From NCBI GenBank assembly GCA_017436035.1, contig JAFSDV010000033.1:1-64000 (forward strand): a stretch of DNA of 64,000 bases, in the 5' to 3' direction. The position numbers and the translations under genes are program-made. The notes beneath the pieces are model-generated. The model did not search any database, was not told the origin of the DNA, and saw only the letters and a program-made list of their open reading frames with translations. Of this stretch, positions 32,631 through 40,890 are shown piece after piece (within the stretch, counting starts at the first letter, position 1; every line of letters begins with the position of its first letter). Source of the stretch: Oscillospiraceae bacterium (GTDB taxonomy: Bacteria > Bacillota > Clostridia > Oscillospirales > Oscillospiraceae).

Positions 32631-32770
32631 ATTATACGCTATTTGTACCAAATATGCAATTGTTGTTATTCGACAAATTTTTACATCTTTCTGCAACCAG
32701 CAATATGCAATATTTGTACACATTGTGTACCGAATTAGAAACCGCCCCGGTGCTGCAACACCAGAGCGGC
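32631..32770. promoter_or_regulatory. Integrase upstream region with repeats
   Basis: The region between the RNA promoter and the integrase contains two copies each of ATTTGTAC (32641, 32712) and AATATGCAAT (32651, 32702), a perfect palindrome GTACACA-T-TGTGTAC (32716-32730), and a GC-rich hairpin (32742-32769). No gene is seen in 32508-32854 apart from the RNA. These sites are plausible binding sites for one of the small XRE proteins controlling integrase and the RNA. Confidence 0.45.
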
Positions 32771-32854
32771 AATATAGAACACCACCCAACCACTACGATA
32801 GGGGCAGTCTACCTATTTATGGTAGCACATTTGCCCCGGAAAGGCAAGGATTAA

Positions 32855-33895
32855 ATGAAAATACCTGTTGCAAAGCAGCTCCCCTCAGGTGCCTGGTTCT
32901 GTCGTGTCCGTGTTGACGGTCAGGATATATCCATCACCAGAGATACTGAAAAAGAAGCGATCGCCGAAGCTGTAGCCGTCAAGGCAGGCATTAAGGAAGC
33001 TGCCAAAAAGCCAAAGAAGAAAACGGTAACAAAAGCCATCGATGACTATATCGAAGCAAGAAGAAACATCCTCTCCCCTTCTACGATCCGGGGATATAAG
33101 ACGATCCGGGACAACCGTTTTCAAGCCATGATGTGCAAGGATATCCATACCATCACGCCGGATCAATGGCAGCGGGCAGTCAGTGCAGAGGCGAAAGCCG
33201 TGAAAGCAAAGACCCTCACCAATTCGTGGCGCTTTGTCTCCTCCGTGATCTTTGAGGAAACCGGACAGCGTTTCAATATCCGCCTGCCTCAGATTATTCC
33301 AGCAGAGCGTCCATGGCTGACCCCGGAGCAGATCCCACAATTTGTGGAAGCTATTAAAGGCGATCCAATCGAGATTCCTGCTCTTCTGGCACTCTCCAGC
33401 CTGCGCAGATCGGAGCTAATAAATATCAGGTGGAAAGATGTGGACCTCAAAAAAGGTGTCCTGAAAGTCAACGGAGCCGCCGTGTACAATGAGGACGGCA
33501 AATTGGTGCGGAAGCAAGAAACAAAAAACAAAACCTCCCGCCGCACCGTCCCCATTATCCCACCGTTGCTGGATGTATTGAAAGCAGCCGAGCAAAAGGG
33601 GGAGTATGTAGTAACCTGGCACCCTAACGCGATTATGTGCAGAGTAAACAGGATCTGCAAGAGCCACTCTCTCCCAGAAGTCGGACTGCATGGACTCCGC
33701 CATAGCTTTGCCAGCCTGGCATATCACTTAAGTATTCCCGAAAAAGTCGTAATGGAAATCGGCGGTTGGGCGGATAACCAGACCATGAGAAAGATCTATA
33801 CGCATATATCCCAGAAAGATGTTTCGGACCATGCCTCCGCACTTACTGGCTTCTTCCTTCCAAAAGAAGAGGCCAAAGAAGCTGCAAGTGACTGA
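32855..33895 (+). CDS. int: Phage tyrosine integrase
   Basis: A 346-residue tyrosine recombinase with an N-terminal arm-binding domain (SGAWFCRVRVDGQDISITRD), a core-binding SAM-like domain (TKAIDDYIEARRNILSPSTI) and the catalytic domain. Catalytic residues visible are Arg in LALSSLRRSELINIRW, HxxR in GLHGLRHSFASLAYHL, Trp/His position in EIGGWADNQTM and Tyr in RKIYTHISQKD. It integrates and excises the prophage, most likely at the adjacent tRNA-Leu 3' end. It is transcribed toward the attachment site. Confidence 0.95.
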   Translation: MKIPVAKQLPSGAWFCRVRVDGQDISITRDTEKEAIAEAVAVKAGIKEAAKKPKKKTVTKAIDDYIEARRNILSPSTIRGYKTIRDNRFQAMMCKDIHTITPDQWQRAVSAEAKAVKAKTLTNSWRFVSSVIFEETGQRFNIRLPQIIPAERPWLTPEQIPQFVEAIKGDPIEIPALLALSSLRRSELINIRWKDVDLKKGVLKVNGAAVYNEDGKLVRKQETKNKTSRRTVPIIPPLLDVLKAAEQKGEYVVTWHPNAIMCRVNRICKSHSLPEVGLHGLRHSFASLAYHLSIPEKVVMEIGGWADNQTMRKIYTHISQKDVSDHASALTGFFLPKEEAKEAASD

Positions 33896-33905
33896 CATAA
33901 AATTC

Positions 33906-33939
33906 ATTGCCATTTTCATTGCCATTTTGTTGTCATTTT
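33906..33939. repeat. Integrase arm-type repeats next to attachment site
   Basis: Three direct repeats ATTGCCATTTT (33906-33916), ATTGCCATTTT (33918-33928) and GTTGTCATTTT (33929-33939) lie just after the integrase stop and before the tRNA gene. Such closely spaced direct repeats are the usual arm-type binding sites of integrases with an N-terminal arm-binding domain. Confidence 0.6.
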
Positions 33940-34032
33940 GGGTGCCTATTATGTTATGCCGGTAACAATCCTGTTTCTATTTAATACACCTAAAAGTTAA
34001 GAAAACTCCTCAACATTGCGAAAAAAGCAGTA

Positions 34033-34071
34033 AAAACCGGTTAGAATCAACTTCTAACCGGTTTTCTTTTT
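34033..34071. terminator. Bidirectional terminator between integrase and tRNA-Leu
   Basis: A perfect 14-bp stem (34033-34046 with 34052-34065) is followed by CTTTTT rightward and by TTTTTACTGC leftward. It serves both the integrase and the leftward tRNA-Leu transcript. Confidence 0.9.
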
Positions 34072-34158
34072 GGTGCGCGAGGCGGGACTTGAACCCGCAC
34101 GTCCGCAGTGAACACTAGAACCTGAATCTAGCGAGTCTACCAATTCCACCACTCGCGC
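34071..34158 (-). tRNA. tRNA-Leu(CAG)
   Basis: An 88-nt class II tRNA with acceptor GCGCGAG/CTCGCGC, anticodon stem CTAGA/TCTAG around loop TTCAGGT (anticodon CAG), a long variable arm, T-loop GTTCAAGTC and encoded CCA. Its 3' end faces the phage integrase, so it is the likely integration target; the tRNA sequence is intact, as usual when the phage restores the 3' end. Confidence 0.95.
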
Positions 34159-34354
34159 ATATATTGCTTCGGAAGGGGGTCGCCCAACCGCTTGGATATA
34201 TTAACACGGTAAGCGAAATTTGTCAACCCATTTTTTTGCTTTTTGAAAATAATTTTTCACTGCTCAGCTCTTGATTTTTCAGGGTTCATCCCCATTGCCT
34301 CTTCCCTTTCCTGCCTTCCGGTGTTATAATACAAAAAAAGCTTGGAGGGTATTT

Positions 34355-36259
34355 ATGGACTTTCTTCCGATCTGCAAACAGGACATGACTGCCCGGGGCT
34401 GGGCACAGTGCGATTTTGTATATGTCATCGGCGATGCATATGTGGACCATCCCTCTTTTGGACACGCCATCATCAGCCGAATTTTGGAGGATGCAGGCTA
34501 TACTGTGGGCATCATCTCCCAGCCGGACTGGAAAAATCCCAAGTCCATTGATCTGTATGGACGCCCCCGTCTTGGCTTTTTGGTATCCGGCGGCAATATG
34601 GATTCCATGGTCAACCACTACTCTGTCACCAAGCACAAGCGTAAAACAGACGCCTTCACTCCCGGCGGCGTTATGGGCAAGCGCCCGGATTATGCCACAG
34701 TGGTCTACTGCAACCTGATCCGCCAGACCTATAAAGACGTTCCGATTTTGATCGGCGGCATTGAAGCCAGCCTGCGCCGTCTTGCCCATTATGACTACTG
34801 GTCTGAAAGTCTGAAGCGTTCCATTTTGCTGGATTCTCAGGCTAATCTGTTGATGTACGGCATGGGTGAGCGGAGTATTGTAGAAATAGCGGATGCTCTG
34901 AACTCCGGACTGGATATCAAAGACATCACCTTTATCGACGGCACGGTTTTCCGGACGGACACCTTGGACGACAGCCTGCCCACCATTGTTCTTCCTGCCT
35001 ATGACCAGCTGAAGAATAACAAACGCAGCTATGCGGAAAGCTTTAAGCTTCAATACGGAAACTGCGATCCCTTTACCGCCAAACGGCTGGCAGAGCCTTA
35101 CGGCAAGGAATTTGTTGTACAGAATCCGCCTCAAAAGCCCTTGACTACCGAAGAAATGGACAGGATCTATGCCCTGCCCTATATGCGCACATATCATCCC
35201 AGCTATAAAAAAGCCGGGGGTGTTCCGGCTATTGAAGAGGTCAAATTCAGCCTGGTGAGCAACCGGGGCTGTTTTGGTGCCTGCTCCTTCTGCGCGCTGA
35301 CCTTTCATCAGGGACGGATCATTCAGACCCGCAGCCACGAATCCATTCTTGCCGAGGCTGAACAGATGGTCAAAGACCCGGACTTTAAGGGTTACATCCA
35401 TGATGTAGGCGGTCCGACTGCCAACTTCCGCCACCCTGCCTGTGAAAAGCAGTTGACCAAGGGTGCTTGCGGCGGGCGGCAATGCCTGTATCCCACGCCC
35501 TGTAAAAATCTCAAAGCAGACCACACCGACTATATCGCCCTGCTTCGAAAGCTGCGGAAGCTTCCGGGTGTAAAGAAGGTTTTTGTCCGCAGCGGTATCC
35601 GCTTTGACTACCTGCTGGCAGATAAAAAGGATACCTTTTTCAAAGAGCTGGTACAATATCACATCTCCGGTCAGCTGAAGGTCGCCCCGGAACATGTATC
35701 CGACAGCGTTCTGTCCCGGATGGGTAAGCCCAAAAACGCAGTATATAACCGATTTGTGGACAAATACTTTGCTTTGAACAAGCAATTCGGTATGAATCAG
35801 TTTCTCGTTCCCTATCTGATGTCCAGCCATCCCGGCTCCGGCTTAAAGGAAGCTGTTGAGCTGGCCGAATACATCCGGGATATGGGCTATAACCCGGAGC
35901 AGGTGCAGGATTTTTATCCAACGCCCTCCACCCTGTCCACTGTGATGTACTACACCGGATTAGACCCCCGGACGATGGAGCGGGTGTATGTTCCCACAGA
36001 TCCACACGAAAAAGCAATGCAGCGAGCACTTATCCAGTACCGTAACCCCAAAAACTATTATCTTGTCCGTGAGGCACTTCTAAAGGCCCACCGGGAGGAT
36101 CTGATCGGTTCCGGACCCAAATGCCTGATCCGTGCCATCCCCCCCAGAGACAACAAGCTGCCGCTCCCACCAAAGCACCCAGGCAAAAAACCGACCTCCA
36201 GGCGCTCTGCCGTTCCTGCAAAAACTGCCACAAAAGCACGCCGAGGTGGGAAAAAATGA
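34355..36259 (+). CDS. YgiQ family radical SAM protein
   Basis: The start [20 protein letters not shown] at 34355 has GGAGGG upstream; an earlier in-frame ATG is rejected. The 634-residue protein has an N-terminal cobalamin-domain-like region, the radical SAM cluster motif [16 protein letters not shown] near residue 300, and a C-terminal extension with [20 protein letters not shown], all typical of YgiQ proteins. The iron-sulfur cluster would be bound by the three Cys of CxxxCxxC. The reaction is unknown. The basic C-terminal tail ([20 protein letters not shown]) is variable in the family. Confidence 0.92.
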   Translation: MDFLPICKQDMTARGWAQCDFVYVIGDAYVDHPSFGHAIISRILEDAGYTVGIISQPDWKNPKSIDLYGRPRLGFLVSGGNMDSMVNHYSVTKHKRKTDAFTPGGVMGKRPDYATVVYCNLIRQTYKDVPILIGGIEASLRRLAHYDYWSESLKRSILLDSQANLLMYGMGERSIVEIADALNSGLDIKDITFIDGTVFRTDTLDDSLPTIVLPAYDQLKNNKRSYAESFKLQYGNCDPFTAKRLAEPYGKEFVVQNPPQKPLTTEEMDRIYALPYMRTYHPSYKKAGGVPAIEEVKFSLVSNRGCFGACSFCALTFHQGRIIQTRSHESILAEAEQMVKDPDFKGYIHDVGGPTANFRHPACEKQLTKGACGGRQCLYPTPCKNLKADHTDYIALLRKLRKLPGVKKVFVRSGIRFDYLLADKKDTFFKELVQYHISGQLKVAPEHVSDSVLSRMGKPKNAVYNRFVDKYFALNKQFGMNQFLVPYLMSSHPGSGLKEAVELAEYIRDMGYNPEQVQDFYPTPSTLSTVMYYTGLDPRTMERVYVPTDPHEKAMQRALIQYRNPKNYYLVREALLKAHREDLIGSGPKCLIRAIPPRDNKLPLPPKHPGKKPTSRRSAVPAKTATKARRGGKK

Positions 36260-36729
36260 AAAAACCCAATACTGCCGGCCAGCCGTTCCTCCGGTTTCTG
36301 TTTCTGATCTACTGCGCCGTGATGCTGTGGCTCTTGTTTGACCGTTCTTCCGGCTGGATGGACGGTCTGTCCTATGAACAAATGCTGCGTCAGAATATAA
36401 ATCTGATCCCCTTTTTAACCATCCAAAACTACCTGCACGTGGTTCTTTACCACAGCGACAAGGCACTTCGGGTCCATTGTATAATCAACCTGCTGGGAAA
36501 TGTTCTATTGTTCATTCCCGCAGGCTGGCTGTTACCCAGACTCTGGAAAAAGCAGCGGGCATTTCTGCGCTTCTTCTTAACCTGCGCCCTTTCTATAATT
36601 CTGATTGAGGTGCTGCAGCTGCTTACCTTGCTGGGCAGCCTTGATGTGGATGATCTGATCCTAAATCTGTTTGGTATGACTTTGGGTTTTCTTTCTTACA
36701 AACTTTTTACCGGACGCAAAAAGAAATAG
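36256..36729 (+). CDS. VanZ-like membrane protein
   Basis: A 157-residue membrane protein starting at 36256 (AGGTGGG upstream), overlapping the ygiQ-type gene by 4 bp. Four membrane helices are visible ([76 protein letters not shown]). The motifs [17 protein letters not shown] and [20 protein letters not shown] are the VanZ-family signature. VanZ contributes to teicoplanin resistance in enterococci; most relatives have unknown housekeeping roles. Confidence 0.88.
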   Translation: MKKPNTAGQPFLRFLFLIYCAVMLWLLFDRSSGWMDGLSYEQMLRQNINLIPFLTIQNYLHVVLYHSDKALRVHCIINLLGNVLLFIPAGWLLPRLWKKQRAFLRFFLTCALSIILIEVLQLLTLLGSLDVDDLILNLFGMTLGFLSYKLFTGRKKK

Positions 36730-36739
36730 GACTTTTGAA

Positions 36740-36768
36740 TTGACTTTTTCTTTTTTCGGTGCTATAGT
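36740..36768 (+). promoter_or_regulatory. Promoter of tRNA-Ser
   Basis: TTGACT (36740-36745), 17 bp, TATAGT (36763-36768), about 10 bp before the tRNA. A near-consensus housekeeping promoter. Confidence 0.8.
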
Positions 36769-36778
36769 GTAAACCTAT

Positions 36779-36867
36779 GGAGAGTTGTCCGAGCGGTTTA
36801 AGGAGCCAGTCTTGAAAACTGGTGATGGGGAAACCCACCGTGAGTTCGAATCTCACACTCTCCGCCA
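36779..36867 (+). tRNA. tRNA-Ser(TGA)
   Basis: An 89-nt class II tRNA with acceptor GGAGAGT/ACTCTCC, anticodon stem CCAGT/ACTGG around CTTGAAA (anticodon TGA), a long variable arm (GATGGGGAAACCCACC), T-loop GTTCGAATC and encoded CCA. Confidence 0.96.
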
Positions 36868-36904
36868 AAAATCGACAATCTTCGACAGAAGGTTGTCGAT
36901 TTTT
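36867..36904 (+). terminator. Terminator of tRNA-Ser
   Basis: A 12-bp stem (36867-36878 with 36893-36904) ending in TTTTTC directly after the CCA end. Downstream at 36926-36954 is another GC-rich hairpin (arms GAGGCGCACT/AGTGCGCCTC) without a T-run, and 36955-37081 holds no gene that I can see apart from the leader of the next one. Confidence 0.85.
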
Positions 36905-37081
36905 CTTTGGTCACCAATATAACTGAGGCGCACTTCCTTACGGAGTGCGCCTCGTGAGTTCAATCTTATACGATACAAACACCTATTTTATGCTGCCGTT
37001 TTCGACTAAATCCACCTACAGCTATTTACTTCCTGTTCCCCATCGTGCTATAATTCTGATATACACAAGGAGGGCATAGCG

Positions 37082-37723
37082 ATGATCAAGAAAACCATCC
37101 TTTTTGATTTGGACGGCACACTGACAGACTCCGGCGAAGGCATTATCAACAGCGTATGCTTTGCGCTGAAATACTATGGACTGCCGATCCCCAGCCGGGA
37201 AGAGCTGCGGGTGTTTGTGGGTCCACCCCTCCACGAGACCTTTCAGCAGTTCGGTGTTCCTGCCGAAAAAGCAGATGAGGCCGTAGAGGTCTTCCGCAGC
37301 CGCTACAATACGATCGGAAAATTTGAAAACACTCCTTATCCCGGTATCCCGGAGCTGCTGGAAACGCTGCAATCCTACGGACACCGGCTGTTTGTAGCCA
37401 CCTCCAAGCCTGAAAGCACTGCCAAAGAGGTGCTGGAACATTTTGGCCTGAGCCGTTACTTCGAGATCATCTGCGGCGCGACCTTAGACCGCAGCCGCAT
37501 TGACAAATCCGATGTGATTCGCTATCTGCTGCAGCAAACGGACACCTTAGCAAACACCGTTATGGTTGGTGACACGGCTTTTGATGTATTGGGTGCTGCC
37601 AGTCACTGCATCCCCACCATTGGCGTAGCCTGGGGCTACGGTCGGGTAGAGGATCTGCAGGCTGCCGGTGCTGTTTCCATTGCCCACACTCCACAGGAGC
37701 TTCTTGACCTGTTGGAACGATAA
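37082..37723 (+). CDS. HAD-family phosphatase (phosphoglycolate phosphatase-like)
   Basis: A 213-residue HAD hydrolase. Motif I is FDLDGTLTDSG, motif II is FVATSKPESTAKEV (Thr/Ser), motif III Lys lies near RSRIDKSDVIRYL and motif IV is MVGDTAFDVLGAAS. A helical C1 cap domain is present (residues 18-80), as in Gph/PpaX/PGP-type phosphatases. Substrate may be phosphoglycolate or another small phosphate ester; the sequence cannot decide. AGGAGGGCATAGCG precedes the start. Confidence 0.88.
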   Translation: MIKKTILFDLDGTLTDSGEGIINSVCFALKYYGLPIPSREELRVFVGPPLHETFQQFGVPAEKADEAVEVFRSRYNTIGKFENTPYPGIPELLETLQSYGHRLFVATSKPESTAKEVLEHFGLSRYFEIICGATLDRSRIDKSDVIRYLLQQTDTLANTVMVGDTAFDVLGAASHCIPTIGVAWGYGRVEDLQAAGAVSIAHTPQELLDLLER

Positions 37724-37738
37724 GGTTTTATATATAAA

Positions 37739-37778
37739 ATGCGCACACAGCCAATACTGCTGCGTGCGCATACTTTTT
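37739..37778 (+). terminator. Terminator of the HAD gene
   Basis: A stem of ATGCGCAC/GTGCGCAT (37739-37746 with 37764-37771) followed by ACTTTTTAT. It lies between two convergent genes. Confidence 0.75.
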
Positions 37779-37779
37779 A

Positions 37780-38187
37780 TCAGGCTAACAGGTTCGTCAC
37801 AAGAATCAACACAGGCAAAACCAAAGAAAACAGGCTGATGAGCCAAGGATACGCCATTCTGCGGGAGCTTAGCATCAGCAAAAGGCATATAACTGTGATC
37901 GCCAAAGGTCCCAGCACCGCCAGGCTGCGATCCACGATCAGCCCATAATCGCCGCTGGCCAGCAAATTGATCCCCACTTCCTTCGGCAGCTTGATTGCGT
38001 TGTAAAAAGCAAGGATCACTGCAACAGCGGCCACCGGGACAGCAAGAAGAATACTGCGCAGCTTATATGCCCATTTTCCTGTTTTTCTTAAAAACACTCC
38101 GGTTCTTTTCAGGAATTTTGCTGCTTTCTCACGGAACGGTCCTGTGTTCTTCCAAAACTCCATCAAACGCTTCTTAAATTGCTCCAT
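37780..38187 (-). CDS. Small membrane protein of unknown function
   Basis: The start MEQFKKRLMEFWKNTGPFRE at 38187 has GGAGGTG upstream. The 135-residue product has a basic N-terminal cytoplasmic helix and three membrane helices (SILLAVPVAAVAVILAFYNA; DRSLAVLGPLAITVICLLLM; YPWLISLFSLVLPVLILVTN). It is a single-gene unit convergent with the HAD gene. No family recognised. Confidence 0.7.
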   Translation of the reverse strand: MEQFKKRLMEFWKNTGPFREKAAKFLKRTGVFLRKTGKWAYKLRSILLAVPVAAVAVILAFYNAIKLPKEVGINLLASGDYGLIVDRSLAVLGPLAITVICLLLMLSSRRMAYPWLISLFSLVLPVLILVTNLLA

Positions 38188-38357
38188 AAGCCACCTCCGG
38201 CTCCGATTTTTCATATCATAACACATTTTGTCCGGTTAAGCAACCCCACCGCCGGCATCCGGTGCTCAAATCTCTGCGCAGTAAATGATCAGTCCGTTTT
38301 ATTGTACTTTTCTCGGTGTATCCTTAAGGCAGAAAAAGAAATAAGGAGGACAACACC

Positions 38358-38528
38358 ATGAAAACAACAGCCTGCATCCGTCAAAAGTACACCCCTGATC
38401 AGCCTCTGCCCTTTCCCAATGCTGCCACCCGACATCAGCTTTTCGGGAAGCTGCTGGACCTGGCACTGATCGCTGTTTGCGGTATGGGAATGGCTGCCGC
38501 CGTTCTGCTGCTTTTGGTAATTGCTTAG
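38358..38528 (+). CDS. Small membrane-anchored peptide
   Basis: A 56-residue product starting ATG 38358 with a perfect AAGGAGG nine bases upstream. A polar N-terminal part (MKTTACIRQKYTPDQPLPFP) is followed by one membrane helix at the C-terminus (LALIAVCGMGMAAAVLLLLV), a tail-anchored layout. Its stop overlaps the stop of coaX by 4 bp in convergent orientation. The strong ribosome binding site and good codon pattern support a real gene. Function unknown. Confidence 0.65.
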   Translation: MKTTACIRQKYTPDQPLPFPNAATRHQLFGKLLDLALIAVCGMGMAAAVLLLLVIA

Positions 38529-39298
38529 CTTCTGCCCCGGTTTTCCCGATACAGGGTAGCAAGACCCTTGATCAAAAGATCCTTATCGTAGATCATGGGT
38601 GTGCGGCACATGGGCGTTACAAATTTTGCGATACCGCCCGTAACGATCACTGTGGTCTTACAGCCCAGTTCCGCTTCCATCCGCTCCACCATGCCGTCCA
38701 GCATACAGGCCGTACCCATCATAATGCCGCTGCGCATACAATCGATGGTGTTGCGGCCGATCGCCTTTTTCGGCTGATCCAGCTGCAGACCGGGCAGCAG
38801 CGCCGTCCGGTCTGTCAGGGCGTCAAGTGATATTTTTACGCCCGGACAAATACAGCCGCCAACAAGCGCTCCTGTTTCATCCAGTACCACCATCGTGGTA
38901 GCCGTGCCCATATCCACCACAATCATCGGGGGCTTATGCTCCCGCAGGGCAGCTACACAGCCTACCACCAGGTCCGCTCCGGTCTGATTGGGATTTTCCA
39001 GCCGAATATCCAGCCCGGTCTTCAGCCCGGGACCTACAACCAAGCAGGATTTACCGGTGAGCTTCTTTACCGCCGTCTTCATAGAATTGAGCACCTGCGG
39101 CACTACTGAGGCAATGATTGTTCCCTCGATATCTGATGCAGAAAACCCATGCACATCCAGCAGGATCTTCAGATCGACACAATACTGGTCTGAGGTTTTG
39201 GTCGCCTCTGTGCGCAGCCTTGCTTCAAATACGATGTCATGATCCTGCACACCGCCTAATACAATATTAGAGTTCCCAACATCGATCGTTAAAATCAT
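38525..39298 (-). CDS. coaX: Type III pantothenate kinase
   Basis: A 257-residue protein catalysing the first step of coenzyme A synthesis, ATP-dependent phosphorylation of pantothenate. Type III hallmarks visible: N-terminal phosphate-binding MILTIDVGNSNIVLGG, GADLVVGCVAALREHKPPMI, VVDMGTATTMVVLDETGALV (second phosphate-binding Asp), GGCICPGVKISLDALTDRTA and GGIAKFV at the end. Length agrees with the family. It overlaps the upstream phosphodiesterase gene by 4 bp, forming a two-gene operon. Confidence 0.95.
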   Translation of the reverse strand: MILTIDVGNSNIVLGGVQDHDIVFEARLRTEATKTSDQYCVDLKILLDVHGFSASDIEGTIIASVVPQVLNSMKTAVKKLTGKSCLVVGPGLKTGLDIRLENPNQTGADLVVGCVAALREHKPPMIVVDMGTATTMVVLDETGALVGGCICPGVKISLDALTDRTALLPGLQLDQPKKAIGRNTIDCMRSGIMMGTACMLDGMVERMEAELGCKTTVIVTGGIAKFVTPMCRTPMIYDKDLLIKGLATLYRENRGRS

Positions 39299-39792
39299 AA
39301 CCGCTCCTCCAAATCATCCTGTGCCAATATACAGCACTTTGTAATTCTCTGTCCGTCCGTTTCAATCATACCCGCTGTGCCGCCATAGTAACCGCAGCTT
39401 CCCGGATTCAGAACCCACAGTCCGTCCGGCTCCTGATGGCAGTCTGCCCGATGGGTATGTCCGTACAGCACCGCCTGGGCATTGCTTCTGCGGGCATCGG
39501 CCACCAAACCGCCAATCCCAGATTTGACGCCATGCAAATGTCCGTGGGTCATATAAAGCCGTACACCGCACACCGGATAATTCAAGATCTGCGGCGTATT
39601 CAGGCGGCATCGCCCTCTGTCACAATTCCCCGGCACCTGATGGAAGATCAGGTGTCGGTTTTCCTCTGCCAGCGCAGCGGCATCATCATAATGATCCCCA
39701 AGATGCACAACTGCATCCGGTTTTACCCGGGCAATGCACAGCCGCATAAAGCTCAACGCGGAATGAGAATCGGAAAATACGAGAATTCGCAT
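39295..39792 (-). CDS. YfcE/MJ0936-like metallophosphoesterase
   Basis: A 165-residue calcineurin-like phosphoesterase. Metal-binding motifs are SDSHS (MRILVFSDSHSALSFM), GDHYDD, GNCDRG, MTHGHLHG and GHTHRADCHQEPDGL, all in the standard order. YfcE proteins hydrolyse phosphodiesters in a metal-dependent way; the physiological substrate is not known. The start overlaps no gene, and coaX follows with a 4-bp overlap. Confidence 0.92.
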   Translation of the reverse strand: MRILVFSDSHSALSFMRLCIARVKPDAVVHLGDHYDDAAALAEENRHLIFHQVPGNCDRGRCRLNTPQILNYPVCGVRLYMTHGHLHGVKSGIGGLVADARRSNAQAVLYGHTHRADCHQEPDGLWVLNPGSCGYYGGTAGMIETDGQRITKCCILAQDDLEERL

Positions 39793-39888
39793 AACTCACC
39801 AACTGTTCTATTATAACATATACTGTAGCAGGAATCGCAAATGCGCTTCTACAGTATTATAACAGGCTTTTTGACAGGAGGCAATCAA

Positions 39889-40113
39889 ATGCAGAAAAAT
39901 TCTGAGGATTTTTCCATGCAGGATGCCCTGCGTCTGGCCCAAAGCCCCGCCGGGCAGCAGCTTCTTGCCATGCTTCGGCGGACAGACAGCGGTCAGCTGC
40001 AGCAGGCACGTGATCTTGCTGCCGCAGGAAACTATGCCCAAGCCAGTCAGCTGATCGGCACACTGCTGGCATCGGATGAGGCGCAGCAGCTGCTGAAGGA
40101 ACTGGGGAGGTAG
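39889..40113 (+). CDS. Small conserved helical protein
   Basis: A 74-residue product starting MQKNSEDFSMQDALRLAQSP at 39889 (GGAGGCAATCAA upstream). It is all helical and Gln/Ala-rich (GQQLLAMLRRTDSGQLQQAR; SQLIGTLLASDEAQQLLKEL). It is the first gene of a three-gene unit with 3-bp and 4-bp spacing. I recognise a recurrent gut Clostridia gene trio but no function. Confidence 0.6.
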   Translation: MQKNSEDFSMQDALRLAQSPAGQQLLAMLRRTDSGQLQQARDLAAAGNYAQASQLIGTLLASDEAQQLLKELGR

Positions 40114-40116
40114 CCA

Positions 40117-40503
40117 ATGGACGAGATCGAAAGCAAGCTGAGCGCCATATTGGCAAATCCGGAAATGATGCAGCAGATCATGGCGTTGGCTCAAAACTTT
40201 TCCCAGACAACACCCAAGCAAGAGCCGCCCAAGCAGGATGCTCCACCCCCAAAAAAGGACGCTCCGCCGCCCAAGCAGGATGTCCCCTTCCCCGTTTCTG
40301 CTGATTTGGATCTTTCCGCTATTCAAAAGCTGTCCGGTCTTGCCAAAAGCAGCGGGATTGACAAAAATCAGCAAACCCTTTTGCGGGCGCTGAGCCCCTA
40401 CTTAAGCCGCCAGCGGATCAGCAAGCTGGAGCGTGCCATGCGGGCAGCAAAAATGGCAGGCATGGCGACCGCATTTCTGGGCAACGCCCACACAGGCAGG
40501 TGA
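40117..40503 (+). CDS. Conserved protein with proline-rich repeat linker
   Basis: A 128-residue protein. The helical N-terminus (MDEIESKLSAILANPEMMQQ) and C-terminus (RALSPYLSRQRISKLERAMR) flank a Pro/Lys/Asp repeat linker (KQEPPKQDAPPPKKDAPPPK). The N-terminal phrase IMALAQ and the RISKLERAMRAAKMA end recur in uncharacterised Clostridia proteins. It overlaps the next gene by 4 bp, so the three proteins probably act together. Confidence 0.6.
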   Translation: MDEIESKLSAILANPEMMQQIMALAQNFSQTTPKQEPPKQDAPPPKKDAPPPKQDVPFPVSADLDLSAIQKLSGLAKSSGIDKNQQTLLRALSPYLSRQRISKLERAMRAAKMAGMATAFLGNAHTGR

Positions 40504-40847
40504 AAACCATGTATAACCGCTATATCCCCCAACCCGACGGTTCTTACCGCCGCAGCCGTGTTCAGGAGCCAAACCGTTCACAGCCAAAACCGCCCCCGCT
40601 GCCCCCGAAACCACCTGTATGTCCACCGAGAGAACCGGCCTGTGAGGAGCCTCGGCAAAAGCCCCACCACTGTCCGACACCCCCGCAAAAGGAAGGAGCT
40701 GTGGGCGGTTTTTTGCGGCAGCTTCTGCCAAAGGATTTTGACACGGGAGATCTGATCGTCGTGTTGCTGCTCCTGCTGATGGCAGGTGACTGCGAAGAGG
40801 ATCGCAGCAGCGCGCTTTTGACGCTGGCTTTGTATTTTTTGATGTAA
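40500..40847 (+). CDS. Proline-rich protein with C-terminal hydrophobic segment
   Basis: A 115-residue protein: a proline/arginine-rich N-terminal half (PKPPPLPPKPPVCPPREPAC) and a C-terminal helix-forming half (GFLRQLLPKDFDTGDLIVVL, LLLLMAGDCEEDRSSALLTL). The short hydrophobic stretch might be a membrane anchor. It is the last gene of the trio and stops 10 bp before the ackA terminator. Unknown function. Confidence 0.55.
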   Translation: MKTMYNRYIPQPDGSYRRSRVQEPNRSQPKPPPLPPKPPVCPPREPACEEPRQKPHHCPTPPQKEGAVGGFLRQLLPKDFDTGDLIVVLLLLLMAGDCEEDRSSALLTLALYFLM

Positions 40848-40856
40848 GGAGCTAAA

Positions 40857-40887
40857 AAGAGCCGCTGCAGCAGCCGCAGCGGCTCTT
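40857..40887 (-). terminator. Terminator of ackA
   Basis: A perfect 12-bp stem (40857-40868 with 40876-40887) followed on the minus strand by TTTTTAGC; it is also usable by the convergent trio operon. Confidence 0.88.
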
Positions 40888-40890
40888 AAA

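Larger units (their letters stand above)
1..34090. mobile_element. Siphovirus-type prophage (left end outside window)
   Basis: A contiguous block of phage genes runs from the left edge to an integrase at 32855-33895. It includes terminase, portal, scaffold, capsid, tail tube, tape measure, Gp15, replication, recombination and lysogeny genes in the usual modular order. The right boundary is placed at the 3' end of the tRNA-Leu gene, because tyrosine integrases commonly use tRNA 3' ends and the integrase lies next to it. Lysis genes (holin, endolysin) and the other attachment site are not in view, so the element is at least 34 kb. Every structural gene reads intact, with no frameshift seen, so it may be functional. 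The exact core site cannot be defined with only one end visible. Confidence 0.93.
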
